Part shown: positions 34,686 to 44,348 of the stretch, piece after piece
How the letters are laid out: every line of letters begins with the position of its first letter
Position numbering within the stretch: position 1 is the first letter of the stretch
NCBI RefSeq assembly: GCF_900112195.1
Contig: NZ_FOKR01000002.1
Span: 740,833-804,832, forward strand
From: Butyrivibrio sp. YAB3001
Lineage (GTDB): Bacteria; Bacillota; Clostridia; Lachnospirales; Lachnospiraceae
Direction: 5' to 3'
DNA: 64,000 bases
The notes under the pieces: generated by a model
The model's input: the letters and a program-made list of their open reading frames with translations, nothing else
The model's database searches: none
Told to the model about the DNA's origin: nothing
Translations under genes and position numbers: made by a program

Positions 34686-35981
34686 TTAAAATGCCGCACT
34701 TGCACTCACTCCCGCAAGATGCCCTGTTGACCACGCAACCTGAAGATTAAAGCCACCGGTTTCTGTATCCACATCAATTACTTCACCGGCAAAATAGAGT
34801 CCTTCAACCAGCTTGGATTCCATAGTGGACGGATTGATCTCTTTAACGCTCACTCCGCCTCTTGTAATAATTGCCTCGTTAAAGCTCCTGGTTCCTGTAA
34901 TTGTAAGAGGAAGATTTTTGATAAGCTTCACAAAATTGCTTCGCTCTTCCCTTGTAACCTCATTAACTTTTTTCTCAGGATCAATCCCGGATAATTCTAT
35001 CATAACCGGAATGAGTTTTGATGGGAAAAGACCTCCCAAAATATTTTTAAATGATTTGTTAAGCCCTTCCTCAAAATCCCGCAAAACACGTTTATCAAGC
35101 TGTTCTTCCGTAAGCGCAGGTTTTAAGTCGATAAAAACCTTTCCCTGCATATTCTTTTCATAATGGCAGCTTGCTGTCAGAACCAGTGGCCCGCTAATGC
35201 CAAAATGAGTAAACAGCATCTCACCAAAGCCTTCATAGACAGGCTTTGACTTTTTCTTTTTGTTCTTTGTTTCATCTGTCTTTTTCTGGGCATCGTCATT
35301 TTTTTCCAGGAATAGCTTCAGCCCAACATTCCTAAGTGAAAGCCCTTGCAAATCCTTGCACCAGCTCTCCTTTGTCTCGAAGGGAACCAGTGAAGGAAGC
35401 GGTGTAACAACCGTGTGTCCTAATTCTTTTGCAAATTTATAGCCATCGCCCGTGGAACCTGTTGAAGGATAGGAAACGCCTCCTGTGCACACGATAACAC
35501 TGTCAAACTCTTCTCTTGTCACAGGCTCACCGTCATTTTCATAAACAACAGCGCTCACTTTGCCGCCCATACTTTCAACAGAATAAACCGTTGTATTAAA
35601 AAGCACGTTAACTCCGGCTTTGGTAACTGCTCTGTAGAGCGTATTTATAATATCTGAAGAATGGTCGGAAACAGGAAAAACTCTGTCTCCCCTCTCTGTC
35701 TTCAAATGGCATCCATTTTTTTCAAAAAAATCCATGACAGCTGTATTATCAAAATCATAAATTGCGCTGTACAAAAATCTTGGATTTCTTTTTACATATG
35801 AAAAGAAGTCCTCCACACTGCAGGCATTTGTCACATTACATCTTCCCTTGCCTGTTATATAAATCTTTTTTCCCGGTTTGGAATTCTTTTCAAAAATAGT
35901 GACGCTACTACTGCTCTCTGCAGCAGCAAGCGCCGCCATCATACCGGCTGCGCCGCAGCCTATTACTGCAATTTTCTTCAT
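34686..35981 (-). CDS. HI0933/BaiN-type FAD-dependent oxidoreductase
   Basis: 431 residues. The FAD-binding N-terminus is IAVIGCGAAGMMAALAAAE, followed by GKKIYITGKGRCNVTNA and a C-terminal TGGFNLQVAWSTGHLAG, the HI0933 (PF03486) signatures. Members are flavoproteins of unclear substrate; BaiN is proposed to act in bile acid metabolism, but that cannot be transferred here. Residues ~225-240 contain a Lys-rich insertion (KKTDETKNKKKKSK). Its ATG overlaps the RpiR stop (TAATG). This family next to cmk is common in clostridia. Confidence 0.88.
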   Translation of the reverse strand: MKKIAVIGCGAAGMMAALAAAESSSSVTIFEKNSKPGKKIYITGKGRCNVTNACSVEDFFSYVKRNPRFLYSAIYDFDNTAVMDFFEKNGCHLKTERGDRVFPVSDHSSDIINTLYRAVTKAGVNVLFNTTVYSVESMGGKVSAVVYENDGEPVTREEFDSVIVCTGGVSYPSTGSTGDGYKFAKELGHTVVTPLPSLVPFETKESWCKDLQGLSLRNVGLKLFLEKNDDAQKKTDETKNKKKKSKPVYEGFGEMLFTHFGISGPLVLTASCHYEKNMQGKVFIDLKPALTEEQLDKRVLRDFEEGLNKSFKNILGGLFPSKLIPVMIELSGIDPEKKVNEVTREERSNFVKLIKNLPLTITGTRSFNEAIITRGGVSVKEINPSTMESKLVEGLYFAGEVIDVDTETGGFNLQVAWSTGHLAGVSASAAF

Positions 35982-36916
35982 TAAATACTTTCCTTTTTAT
36001 TTGCGAGGGGATAACCGATCATAGGTGCATCCGACGCAAAATCTATTTCATCATTTAAATAAACCTGATAATTATTCCAGGCTTCTTCCAGCATCTTGAG
36101 GTCTGCCTTAACTTCCTGCGGTTTTTTCATACATAACGCAACAACCAGAGCGTTTATCACGCTAAGCGGAGCGACCAGTGAATCAACGATAGACGCCATC
36201 TCACTTTTTGCCAAAAGGTTACAGGACGAATAAAGATTCATCGGTGAGTGGACAGAATCTGTAATGGTTATTACTTTTGCGTTTCTGTCATTGGCAAATT
36301 CCATGCATTTAAGTGTACGCATTGAATACCTGGGAAAACTGATGCCGACAATCGCATCTCTATCTCCGATTCTTATCATCTGTTCAAACATTTCACTGAC
36401 ACTTGTCGTTCTGATAAGAACGTTATTGCCTCTGATTATATTCAGATAAAAGTGCAAAAAGTCAGCCAGAGGTTCACAGGATCTTATCCCCACAATATAG
36501 ACCGTGCGTGCCTTTAAAATGATATCCACTGCTGTTTTAAACGCAGCAACGTCAATGCTGTTTATGGTATGCTCAATATTTGATATGTCGGACTTCAGGA
36601 TTGCAGAAAGAATCTCTCCTTCGCTGCTTCTACCGAATTTCCTTCCCACCTTCTCTACTGAGCCAAACTTGTCGCTCACCCAGACTGACAATGCTTTCTG
36701 AAAAGCAGGGTAACCATCATATCCAAGGCTCATGGCAAAACGTACCACCGTCGATTCACTCATACCGACTATCTTGCCAAGCTCTGCTGCCGTCATGAAC
36801 ACCGCTTGCTCATAATGGTCGCAGATATATGTGGCAATGGATTTTTTCCCCTTACTCATCCTTGAATAACATTCATTTATCCTGGTGATAACATCAACGT
36901 TTTCTTCAAACCGCAT
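35981..36916 (-). CDS. RpiR-family transcriptional regulator (HTH plus SIS)
   Basis: 311 residues. The N-terminal HTH_6 domain has TAAELGKIVGMSESTVVRFA and the SLGYDGYPAFQ extension, then a SIS sugar-phosphate domain (ARTVYIVGIRSCEPLADF, DAIVGISFPRYS). RpiR regulators sense phosphorylated sugars, often amino sugars. No sugar operon is adjacent, so its target is unknown. It follows the TetR gene by 16 nt and overlaps the flavoprotein gene. Confidence 0.9.
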   Translation of the reverse strand: MRFEENVDVITRINECYSRMSKGKKSIATYICDHYEQAVFMTAAELGKIVGMSESTVVRFAMSLGYDGYPAFQKALSVWVSDKFGSVEKVGRKFGRSSEGEILSAILKSDISNIEHTINSIDVAAFKTAVDIILKARTVYIVGIRSCEPLADFLHFYLNIIRGNNVLIRTTSVSEMFEQMIRIGDRDAIVGISFPRYSMRTLKCMEFANDRNAKVITITDSVHSPMNLYSSCNLLAKSEMASIVDSLVAPLSVINALVVALCMKKPQEVKADLKMLEEAWNNYQVYLNDEIDFASDAPMIGYPLANKKESI

Positions 36917-36931
36917 CTACCCCTACCCGCC

Positions 36932-37486
36932 TTAGACAATACTAAAAGCCTTATACGCTGCTGTCAACATGTCAACAGAAGCCGCCTCATCAAGATCATA
37001 ATCTCCTGTAACAGCCATGCAGCCTGCGCCGTGAATAAATATCCACATCTGCATAAACAACTGCTGCGCGTTACCTGCGCCATTTGCCATTGCCTTATTG
37101 ATCTCATGAACTACGTTCTCATTTGAACCATTCACAAGATCATACATAGTTCTTGAACCCGGCTCCTGTCCTGATATAAAAAGAAGTCTGAATAAGTGAG
37201 GATATTTCTGGGCAAAACCGATATACGCAAGCCCCAGATCCACAAACGGCGTATCATGAGTCTTATTAAAATCGTTATAATAATCCTCATAATAAGCTGC
37301 CGCCTTATCATAGACATCTTTCTTTAATCCATCCATGTTTTCATAGATACGAAAGATCGGCTGTGTAGAACACCCTGCTGCCGCAGCCAGTTTTCTGGAT
37401 GTAATCTGCTCAAAGCCTTCCTTTTTGGTTATCTTAAACGCCGCATTGACAATTTCTTTCTGAGTAATCGTAGCTTTCCTGGACAT
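36932..37486 (-). CDS. TetR-family transcriptional regulator
   Basis: 184 residues from the ATG at 37486 (GGGAGG six bases upstream); a GTG codon directly before it is less well spaced. The HTH is TSRKLAAAAGCSTQPIFRIYENMDGL. The C-terminal ligand-binding half has YPHLFRLLFISGQEP, resembling the TetR C-terminal domain called WHG. It heads the chain leading to RpiR, flavoprotein, cmk, ispH and rpsA, and probably controls its own promoter through the repeats at 37501-37518. Confidence 0.9.
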   Translation of the reverse strand: MSRKATITQKEIVNAAFKITKKEGFEQITSRKLAAAAGCSTQPIFRIYENMDGLKKDVYDKAAAYYEDYYNDFNKTHDTPFVDLGLAYIGFAQKYPHLFRLLFISGQEPGSRTMYDLVNGSNENVVHEINKAMANGAGNAQQLFMQMWIFIHGAGCMAVTGDYDLDEAASVDMLTAAYKAFSIV

Positions 37487-37500
37487 CACTAACCTCCCAT

Positions 37501-37518
37501 CATGATCTGTTCATGATC
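37501..37518 (-). promoter_or_regulatory. Candidate TetR operator
   Basis: GATCATGA occurs twice on the minus strand, 11 bp apart, giving the inverted pair TCATGA-n5-TCATGA. It lies in the leader between the TetR promoter and its start codon. Confidence 0.5.
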
Positions 37519-37562
37519 TATATATAAACATAAGAAAAAAACATTTAAAAGCATGCGTTATT

Positions 37563-37591
37563 ATTTTACAAAATGCAGAATTAAGTGTCAA
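37563..37591 (-). promoter_or_regulatory. Promoter of the TetR-to-rpsA chain
   Basis: On the minus strand TTGACA (37586-37591), 17 nt, TAAAAT (37563-37568). A second TTGACA (37592-37597) directly abuts the first, so the -35 region reads TTGACATTGACA. Confidence 0.85.
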
Positions 37592-37630
37592 TGTCAAAAA
37601 AAGTTCTTTTTTCCGTATATTGCAAAGATA

Positions 37631-37639
37631 TGGTAAAAT
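37631..37639 (+). promoter_or_regulatory. Extended -10 directly before the SNF2 gene
   Basis: TGGTAAAAT, an extended -10 (37631-37639). Transcription would start close to the ATG at 37647, and no ribosome binding site precedes that ATG, so the mRNA may be leaderless. Confidence 0.45.
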
Positions 37640-37646
37640 TATTTGT

Positions 37647-40600
37647 ATGGACAAAAAAATACAAAACAATCAAAATCTAAATTTAGGGAACAGCTATATA
37701 ACCGCCTCTGGAAGACGGTTTATTTCCGATGTTCAGAAAGATTTTCACTACACCTCTTTTGAGACCAAGAAACTCCTTAAGGATTATGCTCCTGAAAGTG
37801 AAAGTCCATTCCTATATAAAAAGGCTTCCTTTGTCGATCTGGAACCTCATGTTATATTAAATCATGATAAATTAACATTGTCTTTTCATATATGCTCAGG
37901 TATAAGCGGTCACAATTATGTTCTGCGTGACATTGCTGAACTGCTTATTGCCATCAAAGAGCACGAGATCGTAAGCTACGGAAAGCATCTGGAATTCACC
38001 CATGATTATTCAGCCTTCACTGAAAATGCTCAAAGAATCATCTCCTTCCTCATGGACTATTTCAGAGGAAGACAGCTTAGCGATGAACTTACTACATATA
38101 GCAAAGGTCACAACAAGCAGCTGGAGCTTTCAGGACGCGAGATAGATGAATTCTTTAATTCCGTTGATAAGGTTTATTTCCTTAATTCCGACTTTAGAGC
38201 AAGATACAAAGAAGAACGTCTTGTAGACATAGCACCTGTTTTTCCGCCTATCGATCTTCATATCGAAAAAAGCGCCAATGGCATAACCTTTGAAGCAAGT
38301 TCTTTTACCATGTTCGAAGGATATTCCAATGTATATTTTGAAAGAAGGCGCAAGCTCCACGTAATTCCAAGAAAAGACTGCGAATCAGTTATTCCTTTTC
38401 TCAAATTCTTATCAGCAAGAAGAACAGAGAATGAATTATTCGTAGCAAATAAGGATCTTCCAATCTTCTCCTCCGGACTGTATCCGATACTGGAAGAATA
38501 CTTTAATGTAAGCAGTGATGGCTTTTATCCTGCCAAATACTCGCCAGATCATCCAACTTTTAAAATATATATTGATATGCCTGATTCCGTCACAATATCT
38601 TGTGATATTCAGGCTGTTTATCATGAAGATGAATCAGACGAAACAACAATACATTTATTCAACAACTCTCTTGGACGCCCCTCAAACACAGATAACGGGG
38701 GGCATGCAAATGATAACGAGCTGTCTATTAAACGTAATTATTCTCAGGAATATACAATAGCAAAGGCAGTCAGCCAATACTTCGAGAGCATAGATGCCGA
38801 AAAAGGTCTTCTTCTGATAAAAGCAGATGATATCAATGACGATAAACTTTACTCATTCATATCCAATGATATTCCGGTCATTTCAAATTTAGGAGACGTA
38901 TATCTTTCAGATGCGATAAAATCTGTCAGAATATCAAATGCTCCTGTTGTCAACTTAGGTCTTTCTGTTGTATCGGACCTTTTGGAACTATCGCTCGTAC
39001 CAACTGATATCACTCCGACTGAATTAAGCGATATTTTAAATCGTTATCAGCGTAAAAAGAAATATTACAGGCTAAAAAACGGCGAAGTAATTGACCTCAA
39101 GGCAAAAGAAATGGATTTTCTTTTTGCTCTAAAAGAAGGGCTTGGCCTTACTTCAAAAGATATCCTCGCCGGAAATGTTTCTCTTCCAAAGTACAGAGCT
39201 CTTTTCATAAATGATCTTATGAAAAACCACTTTGGAAATGATAGATCAAAGATAACAAAAAGCGAAGAAGTCAGCGACCTTTTAAACTCTTTTGCCACTT
39301 GCGAAGATAAGCTTTACGAAGTTCCTGCTTCTCTTTCTGCTGTTCTTAGAGACTATCAAAAGGATGGTTTCCTGTGGCTTAGAACCTTAAAGCACAACGG
39401 CTTTGGAGGGATTCTTGCTGACGACATGGGTCTTGGCAAGACCCTGCAGGTACTCTCTCTCCTTCTTAGTCTAAAGGAAGAGGCTATACATAAGAACGAA
39501 AAAGGCAAATGTTCCATCATCATCTGCCCTGCTTCACTTGTCTATAACTGGGAACATGAAATCCACAGATTTACTCCGTCACTTAAATGCCTTCTGGTAG
39601 TAGGCAGTAAAGCTGACAGGGAAAATATCATCAAAGAAGATTTAAACAATGACACCGATGTTATCATCACTTCCTATGACCTTTTGCGAAGAGATATATC
39701 GTTATATAAAGCGCTTTCCTTTGATTGCCAGATAATCGATGAGGCACAGTTTATCAAGAATCCTACAACGCAGATTGCAAAAGCTGTAAAATCAATCACT
39801 GCCCCTTTTAAAGTTGCGCTCACCGGAACTCCTATCGAAAACAGGCTTAGCGAATTATGGAGTATATTTGACTACATGCTCCCGGGATATCTTTTCACAT
39901 ATAAGCATTTCAGAGACACAATCGAATCTCCCGCTGTAATTGACGGTGATACAGATGCTCTCGACCACTTAAAGAAAATGATAGCGCCCTTTATCTTAAG
40001 GCGTCTTAAAAAAGATGTACTAAAAGACCTTCCCGATAAACTTGAAGAAAATATTTATGCCCCGATGGCAAAAGAACAGGAAGAATTGTATAAAGCGCAC
40101 CTTCAGAGAGTTAAGCTTTTGGTTGATTCCAAAAACGATGAAGAATTTGGTCGGGACAGAATCATGATACTATCAGAACTCACAAGGCTTAGACAGCTTT
40201 GTTGTGATCCCGGACTTATATATGAAAACTACAGCGGTGGCAGTGCAAAGGCTGATCTTTGCATAGAAATGATAAAGAGCGCTTCTGAAAGCGGTCACAA
40301 GGTTCTTATTTTCTCTCAGTTCACCTCAATGCTTGAGAGACTGACCAAGCTCCTAAAGAGCGCTTCCATTAGATATTACCTGCTCACAGGCGCCACCAAA
40401 AAAGAAGACCGTATAAAAATGGTTGACGCATTCCAGGAAGATGACACACCTGTATTCTGCATCTCGCTTAAAGCCGGCGGAACAGGTCTTAATCTAACTG
40501 CTGCCGATATAGTAATCCACTATGACCACTGGTGGAATATAGCTGTCGAAAATCAGGCTACAGACAGAGCTCACCGCATCGGTCAAAAGAATGTGGTGAC

Positions 40601-40751
40601 TGTTTACAGACTGATAATGCAGAACACCATTGAGGAGAGAATTATTCTTTTACAAAATAAGAAAAAGGAACTGGCGGACCAGCTCCTTAATTCCGGAAAT
40701 CTCAGCAATCCATCCCTTACGAGGGAAGAACTGCTCGAACTGCTTGGATGA
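37647..40751 (+). CDS. SNF2-family DEAD/H helicase (bacterial Snf2/RapA-like)
   Basis: 1034 residues from the ATG at 37647; a TTG nine codons earlier is possible. The N-terminal ~570 residues resemble bacterial SNF2-associated regions but lack the Cys-rich SWIM motif often found there. The motor then follows: LRDYQKDGFLWL, Walker A DDMGLGKTLQV (~591), IIDEAQFIKNP (~697), LTGTPIENRLSELW, and the second lobe with KVLIFSQFTSMLERL, GGTGLNLTAADIV and QATDRAHRIGQ. SNF2 ATPases translocate on double-stranded DNA and remodel protein-DNA complexes; the bacterial role is uncertain. Single-gene unit, divergent from the TetR gene. Confidence 0.93.
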   Translation: MDKKIQNNQNLNLGNSYITASGRRFISDVQKDFHYTSFETKKLLKDYAPESESPFLYKKASFVDLEPHVILNHDKLTLSFHICSGISGHNYVLRDIAELLIAIKEHEIVSYGKHLEFTHDYSAFTENAQRIISFLMDYFRGRQLSDELTTYSKGHNKQLELSGREIDEFFNSVDKVYFLNSDFRARYKEERLVDIAPVFPPIDLHIEKSANGITFEASSFTMFEGYSNVYFERRRKLHVIPRKDCESVIPFLKFLSARRTENELFVANKDLPIFSSGLYPILEEYFNVSSDGFYPAKYSPDHPTFKIYIDMPDSVTISCDIQAVYHEDESDETTIHLFNNSLGRPSNTDNGGHANDNELSIKRNYSQEYTIAKAVSQYFESIDAEKGLLLIKADDINDDKLYSFISNDIPVISNLGDVYLSDAIKSVRISNAPVVNLGLSVVSDLLELSLVPTDITPTELSDILNRYQRKKKYYRLKNGEVIDLKAKEMDFLFALKEGLGLTSKDILAGNVSLPKYRALFINDLMKNHFGNDRSKITKSEEVSDLLNSFATCEDKLYEVPASLSAVLRDYQKDGFLWLRTLKHNGFGGILADDMGLGKTLQVLSLLLSLKEEAIHKNEKGKCSIIICPASLVYNWEHEIHRFTPSLKCLLVVGSKADRENIIKEDLNNDTDVIITSYDLLRRDISLYKALSFDCQIIDEAQFIKNPTTQIAKAVKSITAPFKVALTGTPIENRLSELWSIFDYMLPGYLFTYKHFRDTIESPAVIDGDTDALDHLKKMIAPFILRRLKKDVLKDLPDKLEENIYAPMAKEQEELYKAHLQRVKLLVDSKNDEEFGRDRIMILSELTRLRQLCCDPGLIYENYSGGSAKADLCIEMIKSASESGHKVLIFSQFTSMLERLTKLLKSASIRYYLLTGATKKEDRIKMVDAFQEDDTPVFCISLKAGGTGLNLTAADIVIHYDHWWNIAVENQATDRAHRIGQKNVVTVYRLIMQNTIEERIILLQNKKKELADQLLNSGNLSNPSLTREELLELLG

Positions 40752-40752
40752 T

Positions 40753-40787
40753 TTTAGTACATGTATTTTGGCGAGGTTGTACTAAAT
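40753..40787 (+). terminator. Terminator after the SNF2 gene
   Basis: TTTAGTACA (40753-40761) pairs with TGTACTAAA (40779-40787), followed by TTTCTTC. The right arm overlaps the end of the convergent mgtC-like gene. The T-run is short. Confidence 0.55.
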
Positions 40788-41471
40788 TTCTTCAACATAG
40801 CTTACATATTCAAGCTCTGAGATCATATCAAGCATTTCTTTATGCGAACGATTTTTATCAAAGTCTATATCGATTATAAGCGCTGCATCTGAAGATTGCA
40901 GCGTTTTTTCTTTGCTCTTGGTCATACTGCTGACGGTGTAGCCCTGCTCGGCTATCCACTTGGATATTTTCTTGGCTCCGCCGTTTTTGTTGACTTCCAC
41001 ATAGACGCTGATATATTTGCTGTTTTCTTCAACAACCTTACTAAGATTTATAAGGACCACATTAGCAAGCATGATAAGGACAAAACATGCGATTCCAACT
41101 ATAAGATAACCGCCACCGATTGCCATGCCCATGCAGGATGTTACCCAAAGGGATGCTGCTGTGGTCAGGCCTTTTATCTGCTGTCTTCCTGTGACAAGGA
41201 TTGTTCCTGCGCCAAGAAAGCCAATTCCACTTACAACGCCTGCCGGAATACGGCTTACATCCGCAGATAGTCCGGGAAGCATTGCAAGATAGACATTAAG
41301 AGCTGTAGCAACCGCTGATCCAAGGCTCACCAGTGCAAACGTCTTTATCCCGGCGCTATGTCTTTTTACAACTCTCTCCCATCCTACGAGACTTCCAAAC
41401 AGCATCGCAATTGCAAGTCTTATGGCAACTGCCACATCCGAAGTTCCTTCTAAAAATTCAAGTATTTCCAT
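40782..41471 (-). CDS. MgtC/SapB-family membrane protein
   Basis: 229 residues. Four to five N-terminal membrane segments with the family signatures AIAMLFGSLVGWERVVKRHSAG and GIGFLGAGTILVTGRQQIKGLTTAASLW. A C-terminal soluble domain (~150-229) looks ACT-like. MgtC proteins modulate F-type ATPase and adaptation to low magnesium or phosphate in pathogens; in commensals the role is unknown. The GGAGG site lies in the 24-nt gap after the ABC ATPase stop, so it is probably the last gene of the importer operon. Confidence 0.88.
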   Translation of the reverse strand: MEILEFLEGTSDVAVAIRLAIAMLFGSLVGWERVVKRHSAGIKTFALVSLGSAVATALNVYLAMLPGLSADVSRIPAGVVSGIGFLGAGTILVTGRQQIKGLTTAASLWVTSCMGMAIGGGYLIVGIACFVLIMLANVVLINLSKVVEENSKYISVYVEVNKNGGAKKISKWIAEQGYTVSSMTKSKEKTLQSSDAALIIDIDFDKNRSHKEMLDMISELEYVSYVEEI

Positions 41472-41495
41472 TCATCCTCCTTGAAAGTCCAAATA

Positions 41496-42557
41496 TTACA
41501 GTGCATAGAGTGTATTTTCTTCGAAATTAAGATAAACTTCGTCTCCTACACTATATATTTTCTTGTTTTTAGGATTATACTCCTGAATCTTCACAAGGGT
41601 ATCAGCAACCTGAACATGGTAGTCCTGATATGCTCCCATGAAGCATGAGTGTCTTACCTGTCCCTTGATTGCACCAGTATCTCCAAGGAATGCTCCCTCA
41701 GGTCTTAAAACGATGCTGCACTTTGAACCTGCCTGCATTGTTCCTGTCGCGCATTTAACATCAGCTCCGTCAATCTCAACAACATCCTGTGCCTTAACTG
41801 TTCCTTCAAGGAAGTTTGCCTCTCCGATAAAGTCTGCAACAAACTTGTTGTTTGGATAATAGTAGGCTTCCTGTGGAGTAGAAATCTGCTCAACAAGTCC
41901 GCCCTTCATAATGATGACTTTGTCTGAAATTGCCATCGCCTCACTCTGATCATGTGTTACATAAATAGCTGTAATTCCGGCTTCCTGCTGAATTCTTCTT
42001 ATTTCAGTTCTCATAGAAACTCTGAGCTTGGCATCAAGGTTTGACAAAGGCTCATCAAACAAAAGAACTCCGGGCTCAATGACAAGCGCTCTTGCCAGAG
42101 CAACTCTCTGCTGCTGACCACCTGAGAGCTGGTTTGTCATTCTGTTTTCCATACCCTCAAGTCCAACAAGCTTTAAAATATCAGTAACCTTTTCCTTAAT
42201 TACTGCTTTGTCCATTTTACGGAGCTTAAGGCCATAAGCAACATTATCAAAAATATTGTAATGTGGAAGAAGCGCATAGCTCTGGAAAACCATTGCTGTA
42301 TCACGTTTATTAGGTGTAAGGGCATTTATAGGCTCATTGCCAAGATAAATCTCACCTTCATCCGGGCTTTCAAAGCCTGCGATCATTCTAAGTGTAGTTG
42401 TCTTTCCGCATCCTGAAGGACCAAGAAGTGTAACAAAACTACCCGGTTCAATTTCAAGATTAGCATCTTTTACTGCGTAAAAATCTTTTCCTGTCTTTGG
42501 GTCTTTATATATTTTAGAAATGTGCTCAAGGCGAACACCTTTTTTCTCTTTTGCCAT
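41496..42557 (-). CDS. ABC importer ATPase, PotA/FbpC/AfuC type
   Basis: 353 residues. Walker A GPSGCGKTTTLRMIAG, Q-loop VFQSYALLPH, signature LSGGQQQRVALARAL, Walker B VLLFDEPLSNLDAKLR, switch ITAIYVTHDQSEAMAISD, and a C-terminal TOBE-type domain (~240-353). This class energises importers for polyamines, ferric iron, phosphonates or sugar phosphates. It lies directly after its permease gene. Confidence 0.94.
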   Translation of the reverse strand: MAKEKKGVRLEHISKIYKDPKTGKDFYAVKDANLEIEPGSFVTLLGPSGCGKTTTLRMIAGFESPDEGEIYLGNEPINALTPNKRDTAMVFQSYALLPHYNIFDNVAYGLKLRKMDKAVIKEKVTDILKLVGLEGMENRMTNQLSGGQQQRVALARALVIEPGVLLFDEPLSNLDAKLRVSMRTEIRRIQQEAGITAIYVTHDQSEAMAISDKVIIMKGGLVEQISTPQEAYYYPNNKFVADFIGEANFLEGTVKAQDVVEIDGADVKCATGTMQAGSKCSIVLRPEGAFLGDTGAIKGQVRHSCFMGAYQDYHVQVADTLVKIQEYNPKNKKIYSVGDEVYLNFEENTLYAL

Positions 42558-42574
42558 TGTAAATATCTCCTTTT

Positions 42575-44287
42575 TTATTCTTCTACTTCAATCTTTTTAC
42601 TGGTTCCAAATCGCTTGATGATAAGGTTCATGATAAGAACAGAACTGTATGTGATAAGTATCAAAATTGATGCAAATGCACAGGCTATTCCATAAGAACC
42701 TTTTTCCGCAAACTCGTTTATCTGAACCGTGATAAGAAGGTACGATGGAGTAACAAGAAGAATTATCGCGCTTATCGCAGTAATGCTTCGAACAAATGAT
42801 GTTACAAAACCGGAAAGGAAGCTGTCCTTGATAAGTGGAAGTGTTACTGTCATGAACACCTTAAAGCTGTCCGCTCCCATGTCATAAGCTGATTCCTCAA
42901 TGCTCTTATCGATCTGTCTGAGAGCTGAAATACCACTTCTTGTACCGGTAGGAAGGCTTCGAACTATGAATACGATAACGAGGATAGCTCCTGTTCCGTA
43001 AAGTCCCTGAAGAATTCCTGAACCAAAAATGCCGCCAGAGAAGCCTCTTATATATCCGATACCAAGAACTGTTCCGGGAACTGCCATAGCAAGCATTGAC
43101 ACCGCTTCAATAAAGCCTTTTGCCTTGAATTTTCTTTTTACAACAAGGTAAGAGATGATCATTGATAAAAGAGCTGTAATAGGTGCTGATATCAGTGACA
43201 AAATAAAGCTGTCCTTGAAGGCTTTAAGTCCCTTATACTTGGTAAATACAAGTCCAAACCACTTGAAGGTAAGGTGGAAATCGTATCCCCAGGTCTTAAA
43301 CATAGCTCCAAAGGGAACGCAGATGTACATTACAATAACGAAAATTGCCAGTGCTGAGCACAAAATCGTAAGCGGGATTGTAACGCTCTTGTCGGTGATA
43401 AGCATACGCTCTCTTGATGCCTTACCTGAAAGAGTCGCTGTACTTTTTGCCTCGAGATAATATTTCTGCACAACGAACATTACAAGGGTTATTGCCAAAA
43501 GAACTACAGCCATTGCTGCTGCGCCCTCTTTATCATAAGCTCCTGTAATCTGAAGATATATAGTTGTTGCCAAAGTATCATATGAACCGCCGATGATCAT
43601 TGGGTTTGCAAAGTCTGCAATTGATTCAATGAATGTAACAAGGAAAGCATTTCCAAGTCCCGGCAGAATCAATGGTAATGTCACAGTCATGAAAACCTTG
43701 AATCTGGAAGCGCCCATATCTCTCGCTGCTTCCTCAAGGGATGGATCAATATTTTTCAAAAGACCTTTTAACATCATATAGCATACTGGGAAAAAGGTCA
43801 GTGTCTGTACGATAGCGATGCCCCAGAAGCCGTATACGCTATTATCATAAATATGTAAAAGAAATCTGGTGATGATACCTGCTTTTCCGAAAAGCATGAT
43901 CATTGAAAGTGAAAGAACGAAAGGTGGAGAAACAACAGGAAGCATGGAAACAACCTTAAAAAGTCCCTCCATAAATCTTGTGCGTAACTTAACATAAACT
44001 TCTACGTAGGCAAATAAAAGACCGATAAGCGCTGATGCAATACCTACCAGAAAACCTACTTTTAATGTATTTGTAATTGCTCTTCTGAAATTGGAAAGAG
44101 CCATAACCCTCTTAAATATATCCAGTGTAACCCCTGAATCCGTAACAAAACTATCTACCAATAGTATTGCCAATGGATAAAGAATAAATATCGTCAAAAA
44201 AACGATCAAAAGCACAATTGTCGTAACCATTATAGGATCGCCCAAGAGCTTTTTTCTGTCCAGGCTGGCACTCTGACTTTTTGCCAT
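42575..44287 (-). CDS. ABC importer permease, two fused membrane domains (FbpB/AfuB type)
   Basis: 570 residues from the ATG at 44287, with GGAGG eight bases upstream; the ATG five codons earlier overlaps that site. Two homologous halves of about six membrane helices each carry an EAA loop: EEAARDMGASRFKVFMTVTL (first) and EESAYDMGADSFKVFMTVTL (second). Fused permeases like this form the channel of FbpABC/AfuABC-type importers as a single chain. Substrate not determined by sequence. Confidence 0.93.
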   Translation of the reverse strand: MAKSQSASLDRKKLLGDPIMVTTIVLLIVFLTIFILYPLAILLVDSFVTDSGVTLDIFKRVMALSNFRRAITNTLKVGFLVGIASALIGLLFAYVEVYVKLRTRFMEGLFKVVSMLPVVSPPFVLSLSMIMLFGKAGIITRFLLHIYDNSVYGFWGIAIVQTLTFFPVCYMMLKGLLKNIDPSLEEAARDMGASRFKVFMTVTLPLILPGLGNAFLVTFIESIADFANPMIIGGSYDTLATTIYLQITGAYDKEGAAAMAVVLLAITLVMFVVQKYYLEAKSTATLSGKASRERMLITDKSVTIPLTILCSALAIFVIVMYICVPFGAMFKTWGYDFHLTFKWFGLVFTKYKGLKAFKDSFILSLISAPITALLSMIISYLVVKRKFKAKGFIEAVSMLAMAVPGTVLGIGYIRGFSGGIFGSGILQGLYGTGAILVIVFIVRSLPTGTRSGISALRQIDKSIEESAYDMGADSFKVFMTVTLPLIKDSFLSGFVTSFVRSITAISAIILLVTPSYLLITVQINEFAEKGSYGIACAFASILILITYSSVLIMNLIIKRFGTSKKIEVEE

Positions 44288-44308
44288 AATGAAATCCTCC
44301 ATTTATTA

Positions 44309-44335
44309 AGGAGCGGATGCGAACACCCGCTCCTT
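44309..44335 (-). other. Intercistronic hairpin between binding protein and permease
   Basis: AAGGAGCGG (44309-44317) pairs perfectly with CCGCTCCTT (44327-44335). No T-run follows, so it is more likely an mRNA stabiliser that raises binding-protein over permease expression than a terminator. Confidence 0.6.
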
Positions 44336-44348
44336 ATTTTTAATACTA

